Part shown: positions 52,722 to 60,446 of the stretch, one piece after another
Position numbering within the stretch: position 1 is the first letter of the stretch
How the letters are laid out: each line of letters opens with the position of its first letter
Assembly: GCF_024519315.1 (NCBI RefSeq)
Contig: NZ_JANIIC010000052.1
Location: forward strand, 1-64,000
Length of the DNA: 64,000 nt
Direction of reading: 5' to 3'
DNA from: Streptomyces malaysiensis subsp. samsunensis
GTDB lineage: Bacteria; Actinomycetota; Actinomycetes; Streptomycetales; Streptomycetaceae
The notes under the pieces: model-generated
The model's database searches: none
What the model saw: the letters and a program-made list of their open reading frames with translations, nothing else
What the model was told of the DNA's origin: nothing
Position numbers and translations under genes: made by a program

Positions 52722-53095
52722 GCCGGGTCTTCCGGGCCGTCGGGGCCCTCGGGGCCCTCGGGGGACTCCAGTTGCCGGAGGAGGCGGCGGATCGTCTCCG
52801 GGTCGCTGCTCTCGACGCGCAGGGAGACGCCATCGCGTTCGACCCGGGTGTCTGCGCCGCGCGCCCGTGCGTCACGCCACGTGGCCACGGCGACCAACAG
52901 GTTGCCGAGGGCGGTGAGATTCGAGACGACGATGGAGATGATCTCGAGGCCGCCCAATGTGTCGGCGTGGTCACCCTCGTCCACCAGCGCCAGCTCCGCG
53001 GCGTCCGCGGCATCGGGATCCTCGGTCAGCCAGCGGTAGAGGTCGAGTACGCCGGGAGCCCCTTCAGCGGCATCGACTCGAAGGCGGAACTGCAC
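52718..53095 (-). CDS. Effector-associated constant component EACC1
   Basis: Encodes 125 aa. An N-terminal MQFRLRVDAAEGAPGVLDLY strand is followed by a DLYRWL-type helix and an amphipathic hydrophobic helix (EIISIVVSNLTALGNLLVAV). The C-terminus ends in repeats of Glu-Gly-Pro. This pattern matches EACC1, a small constant partner coded just before varied effectors in actinobacteria. GGGGGAG lies 8 bases before the GTG start. It is translationally coupled to the caspase gene. Confidence 0.8.
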   Translation of the reverse strand: MQFRLRVDAAEGAPGVLDLYRWLTEDPDAADAAELALVDEGDHADTLGGLEIISIVVSNLTALGNLLVAVATWRDARARGADTRVERDGVSLRVESSDPETIRRLLRQLESPEGPEGPDGPEDPA

Positions 53096-53335
53096 GGCAC
53101 CACTCCCCCGGTGTGATCCTGTGGTGGGCGCCGATCGTAGCGCTCCGCCCCGCTACGGGACGGGCGGGGCGGGCGGGAGGTGCGAGGGCGGGCGTGGGTT
53201 CCCGCCCCGGCCTTTCGATCGGGGGCGGGCCGTACCCTTCCCCCATGCTCATCGCACATCGCGTGAGCACAGGGGATGGGTGTGGATCGGCGCCGGAGTC
53301 ATCGCTCTGGGCGCCTACGGATTCGTGGTACGTGC

Positions 53336-54778
53336 TCAGGCGGTGACCGACGGCCGGCTGTAGCCGTCCTTGCCCTTACGGTCGCCGTGGTCGTCCTGCT
53401 TGCCCTGCTTGCCGTGGTCACCGTGGTCGTCGTCCCGCTCCTGCTCCGTGCCGAGGACGCAGCCGGTGTCGGGGTCGATGAAGACGGTCGTGATGGTGTG
53501 GTCGCACTCGACCTCCACGACCCACACCTTCTTGCCCTCGTGCTGGTGCGGGCCCTTGTGCTCGTCCTTCTTGTGCTCGTCCTTGTGCTGACCGTCGTGG
53601 CGCTCGTCCTTACGGTCGTCCTTGCGGTCTTCCTTGCGCTCGTCCTTGTGGTGCGGGTCGTCCTCGGGGCAGTCCTCCAGCTCGGCGCTGATGGCCCGGC
53701 CGCCGACCTCGCACTCGGCGATCTCGATCGCCTCGTCGATCGTCACCGGGTCGTTCTTCTTCTGGTCCTGGTGCCGCTCCTTGTTCTCCTTCTGCTGCTT
53801 GTGCTCCTCCTGCTGCTTGTGCTGCTGCTGCTGTTGCTTGTGCTCCTCGCCGTAGCGCGCGGCCTGGTCGTCCTGGTGGACGGGAGCCATGATGGGCCGC
53901 ACCGCGCCGCGGTCCTGCGTCTCCTCACCGGACTGGGCCGCCTCGTACGGCTGCGCAGCCTGCTCGGGCTGCGCAGCCTGCTCGGGCTGCGCGGCCTGCT
54001 CGGGCTGCGCGGCCTGCTGCGGCTGGGCGGCCTGCTCGGGCTGCGCGGCCTGCTGCGGCTGGGCGGCCTGCTCGGGGCGCGCGATGCTGCGCCCCTGGAT
54101 GCCTTGCCAGAACTTCCCGGGGAAGTAGCGGCTGGCGTCCTGACGCCCGTGGTCGTCGCGCTGGCCCTTCTCCTCCTGGCGGTCGTCGTCCTTACGGCCG
54201 TCGTTCATCTTCTCGTCGTCGCGGCCGCTGTCCTCGTGCTTGCCGCTTTCCTCGTGCTCGCCGTTCTCCTCGTGCTTGCCGTTCTCTTCGCGCTTGCCGC
54301 TGTCCTCGTGCTCGCCGTTCTCCTCGTACCGCCCGCCCTCGTCCCGGCGGTCGTCGGAGTCCTTCTGACCGTGGTCCTCGCGGTGACCGTTCGAGTCCGT
54401 GTAGTCGTTGTCCTTACGGTCGTTGTCCTTCTGACCGTGGTCCTCGTGACGGCCGTCGTTGTCCTTCTGGCCGTGGTCCTCGTCGTGGCCGTTGGAGTCC
54501 TTGTGCCCGTTGTCCTCGTGGCGGCCGTTCTGGTCCTTGTTGCCGTTCTCGTCGTGGCGGCCGTTCTCGTGGTGACCCTTGTTCTCGTCGTGCGCCCGGT
54601 CCTGGGGGCAGTGGTTGCTCGACGACGAGTGCTGCGGGTCGGGAGTGCTGCCCGAGGCCCAGGCGGTTCCCGGAGCACCAGTGACCAGGGCGGCGGCCGC
54701 GATGGCGCCCGCTGAGGCCACGCCCCAACGTCTGAAGGAACGACGAGACCGCTGAAGGAATCTGCTCTGCTGGGACAT
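53336..54778 (-). CDS. Secreted low-complexity protein with an interrupted PepSY domain
   Basis: Encodes 480 aa. A Tat- or Sec-type signal (residues 1-42, RRSFRRWGVASAGAIAAAAL, cut near AWASGS) precedes ~170 residues of Asp/Glu/His/Lys/Asn/Gly repeats (HEDHGQKDNDG). Then comes an Ala-Gln-Pro repeat (EQAAQPQQAAQPEQ) and a Gln/Lys/His-rich stretch. The C-terminus is PepSY: VTIDEAIEIAECEVGGRAIS and KVWVVEVECDHTITTVFIDP, separated by a ~50-residue Asp/Lys/His insert. PepSY proteins are often protease inhibitors or sensors; the charged parts could bind metal. Confidence 0.8.
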   Translation of the reverse strand: MSQQSRFLQRSRRSFRRWGVASAGAIAAAALVTGAPGTAWASGSTPDPQHSSSSNHCPQDRAHDENKGHHENGRHDENGNKDQNGRHEDNGHKDSNGHDEDHGQKDNDGRHEDHGQKDNDRKDNDYTDSNGHREDHGQKDSDDRRDEGGRYEENGEHEDSGKREENGKHEENGEHEESGKHEDSGRDDEKMNDGRKDDDRQEEKGQRDDHGRQDASRYFPGKFWQGIQGRSIARPEQAAQPQQAAQPEQAAQPQQAAQPEQAAQPEQAAQPEQAAQPYEAAQSGEETQDRGAVRPIMAPVHQDDQAARYGEEHKQQQQQHKQQEEHKQQKENKERHQDQKKNDPVTIDEAIEIAECEVGGRAISAELEDCPEDDPHHKDERKEDRKDDRKDERHDGQHKDEHKKDEHKGPHQHEGKKVWVVEVECDHTITTVFIDPDTGCVLGTEQERDDDHGDHGKQGKQDDHGDRKGKDGYSRPSVTA

Positions 54779-54985
54779 TACGTGAATTCACTCCTTGGGC
54801 ATGGGTGCTCCAATACCGGCGCTGTGCCGGACGCAGTGCACCCTTCCCCGAGCCCAAGAGCCCCTAGCGGATTCCTATCTTCAGTCCCCCGGTTGGACGT
54901 AAACCAGGCCGTCATATCCTGCATATGGATCATGCGCACGCACCACCGTTTGCGCCACGTCGCCACAGTCGCCTCAGGAGGCCCG
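54779..54985. promoter_or_regulatory. Divergent promoter region of PepSY and SDR genes
   Basis: A GC-poor stretch at 54910-54940 contains CATATCCTGCATATGGATCATG, which has imperfect dyad symmetry and could be an operator. CAGGAGG at 54975-54981 is the SDR ribosome binding site. Confidence 0.35.
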
Positions 54986-55741
54986 ATGACCACCCGTACC
55001 GCAGTCATCACCGGCGCGAGCAGCGGGATCGGAGCCGCGACCGCGCGCCGTCTGGCGGCCGCCGGATTCCGCGTCGTCCTCGCCGCCCGCCGTAAGGAGC
55101 GCGTGGACGCGCTCGCCGCCGAGCTGACCGAGGCGGGGCACGAGGCGGAGGCGTACGTCCTGGACGTCACCGACCGTGCCGCCGTGGAGTCCTTCGCCGC
55201 CGGTCTGGACCGCTGCGACGTCCTGGTGAACAACGCGGGCGGTGCGGTCGGCGCCGAGACCGTGGCCTCCGCCGACCCGGCCGACTGGCGGGCGATGTAC
55301 GAGGTCAACGTCGTGGGCGTGGTCCAGGTGACCCAGGCGCTGCTGCCCGCCCTCATCGCCTCCGGCGACGGCACGATCGTCGTGATGTCCTCCACGGCGG
55401 GCCATGTGGCCTACGAGGGCGGCGGCGGGTACGTGGCGGCCAAGCACGGCGCCCACGCCATCGCGGCCACCCTGCGGCTGGAACTGTGCGGTGAGCCGGT
55501 GCGGGTGATCGAGATCGCCCCGGGCATGGTCAAGACGGACGAGTTCGCGGTGAACCGCTACCGCGGCGACGAGGCCCAGGCCGCGGCCGTCTACGAGGGC
55601 GTGGCCGAGCCGCTGACCGCCGACGATGTGGCCGACACGGTCGAGTGGGCGGTCACCCGCCCCTCGCATGTGAACATCGACATGATGGTCATCCGCCCGC
55701 GCGCCCAGGCCGCCCAGCACAAGGTCCACCGCGAGCGCTGA
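54986..55741 (+). CDS. Short-chain dehydrogenase/reductase
   Basis: Encodes 251 aa of the classical SDR family. NAD(P)-binding TGASSGIGAATARRLA lies at residue 9. NNAGG is near residue 85. The catalytic Ser and YxxxK are in MSSTAGHVAYEGGGGYVAAK near residue 134. An arginine pair after the second strand (AARRKERVDALA) suggests NADPH preference. Substrate unknown. It is followed by the ferredoxin/P450 genes in the same direction, with a repeat-filled gap of 277 bases. Confidence 0.92.
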   Translation: MTTRTAVITGASSGIGAATARRLAAAGFRVVLAARRKERVDALAAELTEAGHEAEAYVLDVTDRAAVESFAAGLDRCDVLVNNAGGAVGAETVASADPADWRAMYEVNVVGVVQVTQALLPALIASGDGTIVVMSSTAGHVAYEGGGGYVAAKHGAHAIAATLRLELCGEPVRVIEIAPGMVKTDEFAVNRYRGDEAQAAAVYEGVAEPLTADDVADTVEWAVTRPSHVNIDMMVIRPRAQAAQHKVHRER

Positions 55742-55743
55742 GC

Positions 55744-55777
55744 CTGCCCTCGTAGCCCGCCTGCCCTCGTAGCCCGC
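55744..55777 (+). repeat. Perfect 17-bp tandem duplication after the SDR gene
   Basis: CTGCCCTCGTAGCCCGC occurs twice in a row (55744-55760 and 55761-55777), directly after the SDR stop. Each copy holds a TAG. The remaining spacer to the ferredoxin gene is C-rich and has no gene. Confidence 0.85.
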
Positions 55778-56018
55778 CCGGCCTCCCCGCCTCCGTAGAC
55801 GGCCACCGCGGGGCCCCACCGCCCCGTGGACGGGCCGGGGCCGCCCCGTAGACCGGCCGGGCGGCCTCCACCGCCCCAAGCTCCTCCGTCCGCGCGACCC
55901 GCCCCCGTCCCGGCCCCCGCCCGTTCGTTCCCCCGTCCGGCCCAGTGCGTATGCGCCGTCCCGGGGGCTCTCCGATGCTGGAGCGGGGCCGAGCACCTCG
56001 CGGTGGAGCGGAGGCGTC

Positions 56019-56255
56019 ATGAGGGTTGTCGTTGATCTCAACCGGTGCCAGGGCTATGCGCAGTGCGCCTTCCTGGCGCCGGACGTCTTCGCGATGCACG
56101 GTGAGGAAGCGCTGCTGTACGACGCCCAGCCCGACGACATACGGCGCGTGGACGTGCTGCGGGCGGTGGCCGCGTGTCCGGTCAGGGCCATCACCGTCGA
56201 GGGCGCGGGCGGGAAGTGGACGGCGGACCGGGTGGGTGTCCCCCATGGCGCTTGA
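56019..56255 (+). CDS. [3Fe-4S] ferredoxin (P450 redox partner)
   Basis: Encodes 78 aa. Only three cluster cysteines are seen: Cys10 and Cys16 in RCQGYAQCAF and Cys53 in VAACPVRA, the usual arrangement of Streptomyces P450-linked 3Fe-4S ferredoxins. Start is ATG after GGAGCGGAGGCGTC. It overlaps the reductase gene by 11 bases. Confidence 0.93.
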   Translation: MRVVVDLNRCQGYAQCAFLAPDVFAMHGEEALLYDAQPDDIRRVDVLRAVAACPVRAITVEGAGGKWTADRVGVPHGA

Positions 56256-57633
56256 CGGTTCCCTGGAGCGGCTCCGGCGCGAGGGCCATATCGTCGTCGT
56301 GGGTGCCTCCCTGGCGGGGCTGCGGGCCGCCGAGACGCTGCGGACGGAGGGCTTCACCGGCGCCCTCACTCTGATCGGCGACGAGCCGTACGGGCCGTAT
56401 GACCGTCCGCCGCTGTCCAAGCAGGTCCTGCTCGGCCGGGTGCCGCCGGACCATACGGACCTCCCCCGGCACTGCGCGATCGACGCGCGGTGGCGGCTGG
56501 GAGTCGCCGCGAGCGGGCTGGACCTGGCGGCCAAGCGGGTGGCTCTCGCCGATGGCACATCGGTGGAGTACGACCGGCTGCTGATCGCCACCGGGGTGCG
56601 CTCGCGCCCGTGGCCGAACGAGCTGGAGGCATGCCTGGACGGCGTCTTCGTGTTGCGGACGAGGGACGACGCCGCCCGGTTGGACCACCGGCTGAAGGCG
56701 GGCCCCAGCCGGGTGCTGGTGATCGGCGCCGGTTTCACCGGCTCGGAGATCGCCTCGGTCTGCCGAGAGCGGGACCTGCCCGTCACGGTCGCCGAGCGCG
56801 GCGCGACCCCCCTGGTGGGCGCCCTGGGCAGCGTGATCGGCGAAGTGGCCGCCCGGCTTCAGCACCAGCACGGCGTCGACCTGCGCTGCGGTGTGATGGT
56901 CACCGGGCTCGAGGGCGACAGCGCGGGCAGGCTGCGGCGCGCCCACTTCTCCGACGGCGGCACGGTGGAGGCGGAGGTGGCCGTCGTCGCCCTGGGGGCG
57001 ACGCGCAACACCGAATGGCTCGCGGGCTCCGGACTGGCCGCGGGGCCGCGCGGGATCGCCTGCGACGCGGGCTGCCGGGCCTTCGACATACGGGGCATCG
57101 TCGCGGACGACGTCTTCGTGGCGGGAGACGTGGCCCGCTCCCCGCACCCCCTGTTCGGCTACCAGTTCCTGTCCCTGGAGCACTGGGGCAACGCGGTCGC
57201 GCAGGCCGAGGTCGCGGCGCACAACATGATCAGCCCCGGTGAGCGGCGCCGCCCGCACCTGTGGACGCCGTACTTCTGGTCGGCCCAGTTCGGCGTCAAC
57301 ATCAAGTCCGTCGGGGTCCCGAACATGGCCGACCACATCCTCATCAGCCAGGGGTCCCTGGACGAACCCCGTTTCACCGCGGCCTACGGCTACCAGGGCC
57401 GCGTCATCGCCGCCGTCTCCTTCGACCAGGCCAAATGGCTGGAGTTCTACCAGCGGCAGATCGAGCAGGCCGCGCCCTTCCCGCTGCCGTTCACCACCGT
57501 CGACCGGCGGCCCGAGGGCATGCGGCCGGTGCCGGCCGGTTTCCCCGACCCCTCGGTCCCCACCCACGGCCCCGAGGTCACCGTCAGCGGCCACTCCCCG
57601 ACCGACCAGCGCGTCACGTTCACCCCCGCCTGA
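56245..57633 (+). CDS. NAD(P)H-dependent ferredoxin reductase (FAD)
   Basis: Encodes 462 aa of the ferredoxin/putidaredoxin reductase type. FAD motif VVVGASLAGLRAAETLR near residue 16, PYDRPPLSKQVL near residue 50, NAD(P) motif VLVIGAGFTGSEIASV near residue 156, and FAD motif DVFVAGDVARSP near residue 288. A C-terminal reductase domain follows (TPYFWSAQFGVNIKSVG). It feeds electrons to the ferredoxin just upstream. Its end is repeated two more times downstream. Confidence 0.93.
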   Translation: MALDGSLERLRREGHIVVVGASLAGLRAAETLRTEGFTGALTLIGDEPYGPYDRPPLSKQVLLGRVPPDHTDLPRHCAIDARWRLGVAASGLDLAAKRVALADGTSVEYDRLLIATGVRSRPWPNELEACLDGVFVLRTRDDAARLDHRLKAGPSRVLVIGAGFTGSEIASVCRERDLPVTVAERGATPLVGALGSVIGEVAARLQHQHGVDLRCGVMVTGLEGDSAGRLRRAHFSDGGTVEAEVAVVALGATRNTEWLAGSGLAAGPRGIACDAGCRAFDIRGIVADDVFVAGDVARSPHPLFGYQFLSLEHWGNAVAQAEVAAHNMISPGERRRPHLWTPYFWSAQFGVNIKSVGVPNMADHILISQGSLDEPRFTAAYGYQGRVIAAVSFDQAKWLEFYQRQIEQAAPFPLPFTTVDRRPEGMRPVPAGFPDPSVPTHGPEVTVSGHSPTDQRVTFTPA

Positions 57634-57686
57634 CCAGCGGTCACGTTCACCCCGCCTGACAGCGCGTCACCCTCACCCCTGCCTGA
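57604..57686 (+). repeat. Three-copy echo of the reductase gene 3' end
   Basis: GACCAGCGCGTCACGTTCAC (57604 on) with its following CCCCGCC and the true TGA at 57631 recurs with TGA at 57657 and 57684, a period of 26-27 bases. The copies lose identity gradually. This is the clearest case in the window. Confidence 0.85.
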
Positions 57687-57725
57687 CGCGGGCACCACCG
57701 GCACCGCACCCGGAAGGAATCCACC

Positions 57726-58964
57726 ATGACGTCGGTCGCACTCCTGGGCCAGATCCTCGACCACGCCAACCGCGCCGACCCCTACCCGCTGTACGCCGAG
57801 CTCCGCGGGACCCCCGTGGTGCGGGACGAGTCCGGCCCCTACCTGGTCAGCACCTACTGGGAGATCCGCAGCCTGCTCCACGACCCCCGGGTCAGCTCCG
57901 ACGTCCGCAATCTCGCTCCCGAGGCGAGAACCGTCCCCAGCACCGACGACCCCGAGCTGCCCCCGAGCTTCATCCGGATCGACCCGCCCGACCACGACCG
58001 GGTGCGCCGGCTGATCATGCGGACGTACGGCCCGCCGCACACCCCCCGGCGGGTCTACGACCTGCGCGGCGAGATCGGCGGAATCGTCTCCGCACTCATC
58101 GACGGCTTCCAGGGGCGGGACCGGATCGACCTGGTCGAGGACTTCTCGTACCCCTTCCCGGTCACCGTGATCTGCCGTCTGCTCGGCGTTCCGCAGGAGG
58201 ACGAGCAGCGCTTCCACGGCTGGGCCGACACCGTCGCCACCGCCATCGAACCGCCCGTCGGCACGCCCGAGGAGCAGCAGGCCCACTGGCGGGCCGTCCG
58301 GGAGGCCCGGCGCCAGCTGGCCACCTATCTCTCCGGCCTGATCGACCAGCGCCGCCGCGCGCCCCGGGACGACATGATCTCCGCCCTCACCATGGACCGC
58401 GGGGCCGACGAGAGCCCGATGTCCCTGCCCGAGATGCTCAGCAATCTGACGCTGCTGCTGATCGCGGGCCACGAGACGACCGTCAACCTGATCACCAACG
58501 GGATGCTCACGCTGCTGCGCCACCCGGACGCCCTCAAGCAGCTGCGCGAGGACCCGGATCTGATCTTCCCGCTCGTGGAGGAGCTGCTGCGCTTCGAACC
58601 GCCCGTGCAGTTGCTGCCCGAGCGCACCACGCTGGACGACATCGAGATCGCCGGTACCACCATCCCCAAGGGCGCCTCGCTGTGGCTCGTCCCGGCCTCG
58701 GGCAACCGGGACCCCCAGCGCTTCCCCGAGCCCGACCGCTTCATCCCCGACCGCCCGGACAACCAGCACTTCGGCTTCGGCAGCGGCATCCACAACTGCA
58801 TCGGCTCCCCCCTCGCCCGCCTCGAGGCGCAGACCGCCCTGACCGAACTCGTCCGCCGGCTGGACAACCCCCGCTTGGTCGAGGACCCGCCCCCTTACCG
58901 CCGCAACGCCGTCCTCAGGGGCCCCCAACACCTGTCCATCGCCTACGACGGCCTCAGGCGGTAG
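57726..58964 (+). CDS. Cytochrome P450
   Basis: Encodes 412 aa, a soluble bacterial class I P450. The I-helix oxygen-activation motif is LIAGHETTVN near residue 253. The K-helix ExxR is in VEELLRFEPPVQ near residue 287. The heme loop FGSGIHNCIGSPLAR near residue 346 holds the axial cysteine. The substrate is not predictable. With the ferredoxin and reductase genes upstream, all three parts of the electron chain are encoded in order. GGAAGGAATCCACC is the ribosome binding site. Confidence 0.95.
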   Translation: MTSVALLGQILDHANRADPYPLYAELRGTPVVRDESGPYLVSTYWEIRSLLHDPRVSSDVRNLAPEARTVPSTDDPELPPSFIRIDPPDHDRVRRLIMRTYGPPHTPRRVYDLRGEIGGIVSALIDGFQGRDRIDLVEDFSYPFPVTVICRLLGVPQEDEQRFHGWADTVATAIEPPVGTPEEQQAHWRAVREARRQLATYLSGLIDQRRRAPRDDMISALTMDRGADESPMSLPEMLSNLTLLLIAGHETTVNLITNGMLTLLRHPDALKQLREDPDLIFPLVEELLRFEPPVQLLPERTTLDDIEIAGTTIPKGASLWLVPASGNRDPQRFPEPDRFIPDRPDNQHFGFGSGIHNCIGSPLARLEAQTALTELVRRLDNPRLVEDPPPYRRNAVLRGPQHLSIAYDGLRR

Positions 58965-58985
58965 CGGGCCCGCACGGAAGCACAC

Positions 58986-59015
58986 GGCCCCCGAACCGCC
59001 ACCGGTCCGGGGGCC
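58986..59015. terminator. Bidirectional terminator hairpin
   Basis: GGCCCCCG and CGGGGGCC pair around ACCG/CGGT. It lies between the convergent P450 and rtcB genes. Confidence 0.75.
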
Positions 59016-59040
59016 ATAGCCCTTGCGCGGCCCTGCGCCC

Positions 59041-59097
59041 CAACCCTTCACACGGCCCTGGGCTTCAGCCCTTCACACGACCCCGGGACTCAGCCCT
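59041..59097 (-). repeat. Echo array at the rtcB 3' end
   Basis: On the minus strand GTGTGAAGGGCTGA (true stop at 59090-59092) recurs 25 bases on as GTGTGAAGGGCTGA, then as GTGTGAAGGGTTGG. The first two copies are identical over 14 bases; the third has lost the stop. Confidence 0.8.
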
Positions 59098-60283
59098 TCA
59101 CACACACGACCTGCTTGAGCCTCGCCACCACCTCGACGAGGTCCCGCTGCTGGTCGATGACCTTCTCGATCGGCTTGTACGCCCCGGGGATCTCGTCGAC
59201 GACGCCGGAGTCCTTACGGCACTCCACGCCCCGCGTCTGCTCCTCCAGATCCCGGGTCGAGAAGCGCTTCTTCGCCGCGTTACGGCTCATCTTCCGGCCC
59301 GCGCCGTGCGAGGCCGAGTTGAACGACGCCTCGTTCCCCAGACCGCGCACGATGTACGAACCGGTGCCCATCGAGCCCGGGATGATCCCGTAGTCCCCGC
59401 TGCCGGCGCGGATGGCGCCCTTACGGGTCACGAGAAGGTCCATGTGCTCGTAGCGCTCTTCACTGACATAGTTGTGGTGGCAACTGATCACCGGCTCGAA
59501 GACCGGGCGTGCCTTCGTGAACTCCTTGCGCACCACGTCCTGGAAGAGCGCCATCATGATCGCGCGGTTGTACTTCGCGTACTCCTGCGCCCAGAACAGA
59601 TCGTGCCGGTACGCCGCCATCTGCGGGGTGTCCGCGATGAAGACGGCCAGGTCGCGGTCGACCAGATCCTGGTTGTGCGGCAGCTTCCGGGCCTCGCCGA
59701 TGTGGTACTCGGCCAGCTCCTTGCCGATGTTGCGGGAGCCGGAGTGCAGCATCAGCCAGACCGAACCCTCGTCATCGAGACAGAACTCGATGAAGTGGTT
59801 ACCGGACCCGAGCGAACCCATCTGCTTGACGGCCCGCTCCTGGCGGAACTTGACCGCTTCGGCCACGCCCCCGAACCGGCTCCAGAAGTCGTCCCAGCCC
59901 CCGGTGGGGAACGCGTGCAGCCGCCCCGGGTCCACCGGGTCGTCGTGCATTCCGCGCCCCACCGGGATCGCCTGCTCGATCTTGGACCGCAGCCGCGAGA
60001 GATCCCCCGGAAGGTCGTTCGCGGTCAGCGACGTCTTGACCGCCGACATCCCGCAGCCGATGTCCACACCGACCGCGGCCGGGCACACCGCGCCCTGCAT
60101 CGCGATCACCGAGCCGACCGTGGCACCCTTCCCGTAATGCACATCCGGCATCACGGCGAGGCCCTTGATCCAGGGCAGCGTGGCCACATTGCGCAGCTGT
60201 TCCATGGCCACGCCCTCGACCGTCGAAGGGTCGGTCCACATCCGGATCGGCACCCGAGCGCCGGGCACCTCGACATACGACAT
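59090..60283 (-). CDS. rtcB: RtcB-type RNA ligase
   Basis: Encodes 397 aa, an RNA ligase that joins 2',3'-cyclic phosphate or 3'-phosphate ends to 5'-OH ends with GTP and manganese. Metal and GTP motifs are visible: MPDVHYGKGATVGSVI near residue 45, AVGVDIGCGMSAVK near residue 70, LGSGNHFIEFCLD near residue 159, and SASHGAGRKMSRNAA near residue 313, whose histidine is guanylated in family members. ATG at 60283 follows GGGGGAATGA. No archease or rtcA gene is next to it, so it looks like a stand-alone copy. Confidence 0.94.
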   Translation of the reverse strand: MSYVEVPGARVPIRMWTDPSTVEGVAMEQLRNVATLPWIKGLAVMPDVHYGKGATVGSVIAMQGAVCPAAVGVDIGCGMSAVKTSLTANDLPGDLSRLRSKIEQAIPVGRGMHDDPVDPGRLHAFPTGGWDDFWSRFGGVAEAVKFRQERAVKQMGSLGSGNHFIEFCLDDEGSVWLMLHSGSRNIGKELAEYHIGEARKLPHNQDLVDRDLAVFIADTPQMAAYRHDLFWAQEYAKYNRAIMMALFQDVVRKEFTKARPVFEPVISCHHNYVSEERYEHMDLLVTRKGAIRAGSGDYGIIPGSMGTGSYIVRGLGNEASFNSASHGAGRKMSRNAAKKRFSTRDLEEQTRGVECRKDSGVVDEIPGAYKPIEKVIDQQRDLVEVVARLKQVVCVKG

Positions 60284-60446
60284 GATGTACTCATTCCCCC
60301 GTAAAAGACAGAAAACGCAAAAGCCGGGCCGATACCCCATAGGTAGCGGGCGACCGACAGGCACGGCAGTGCGTGCGATAGACATTGTCTCCAGCCACCG
60401 CCCGCGGGCGGCAAGGAGTTTTCCGTCGCTCGAAGGGACACGGACA

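Noticed and set aside
53276..54715. 479-codon plus-strand frame of Leu/Val repeats opposite the PepSY gene
   Set aside because: It is the complement of Asp/Glu/His/Lys repeats in the real gene; the hydrophobic look is a by-product.
57239..60304. 1021-codon plus-strand open frame across the reductase end, P450 and rtcB
   Set aside because: It runs through the true P450 in another frame and against rtcB; the sequence is Arg/Pro-rich without any domain.
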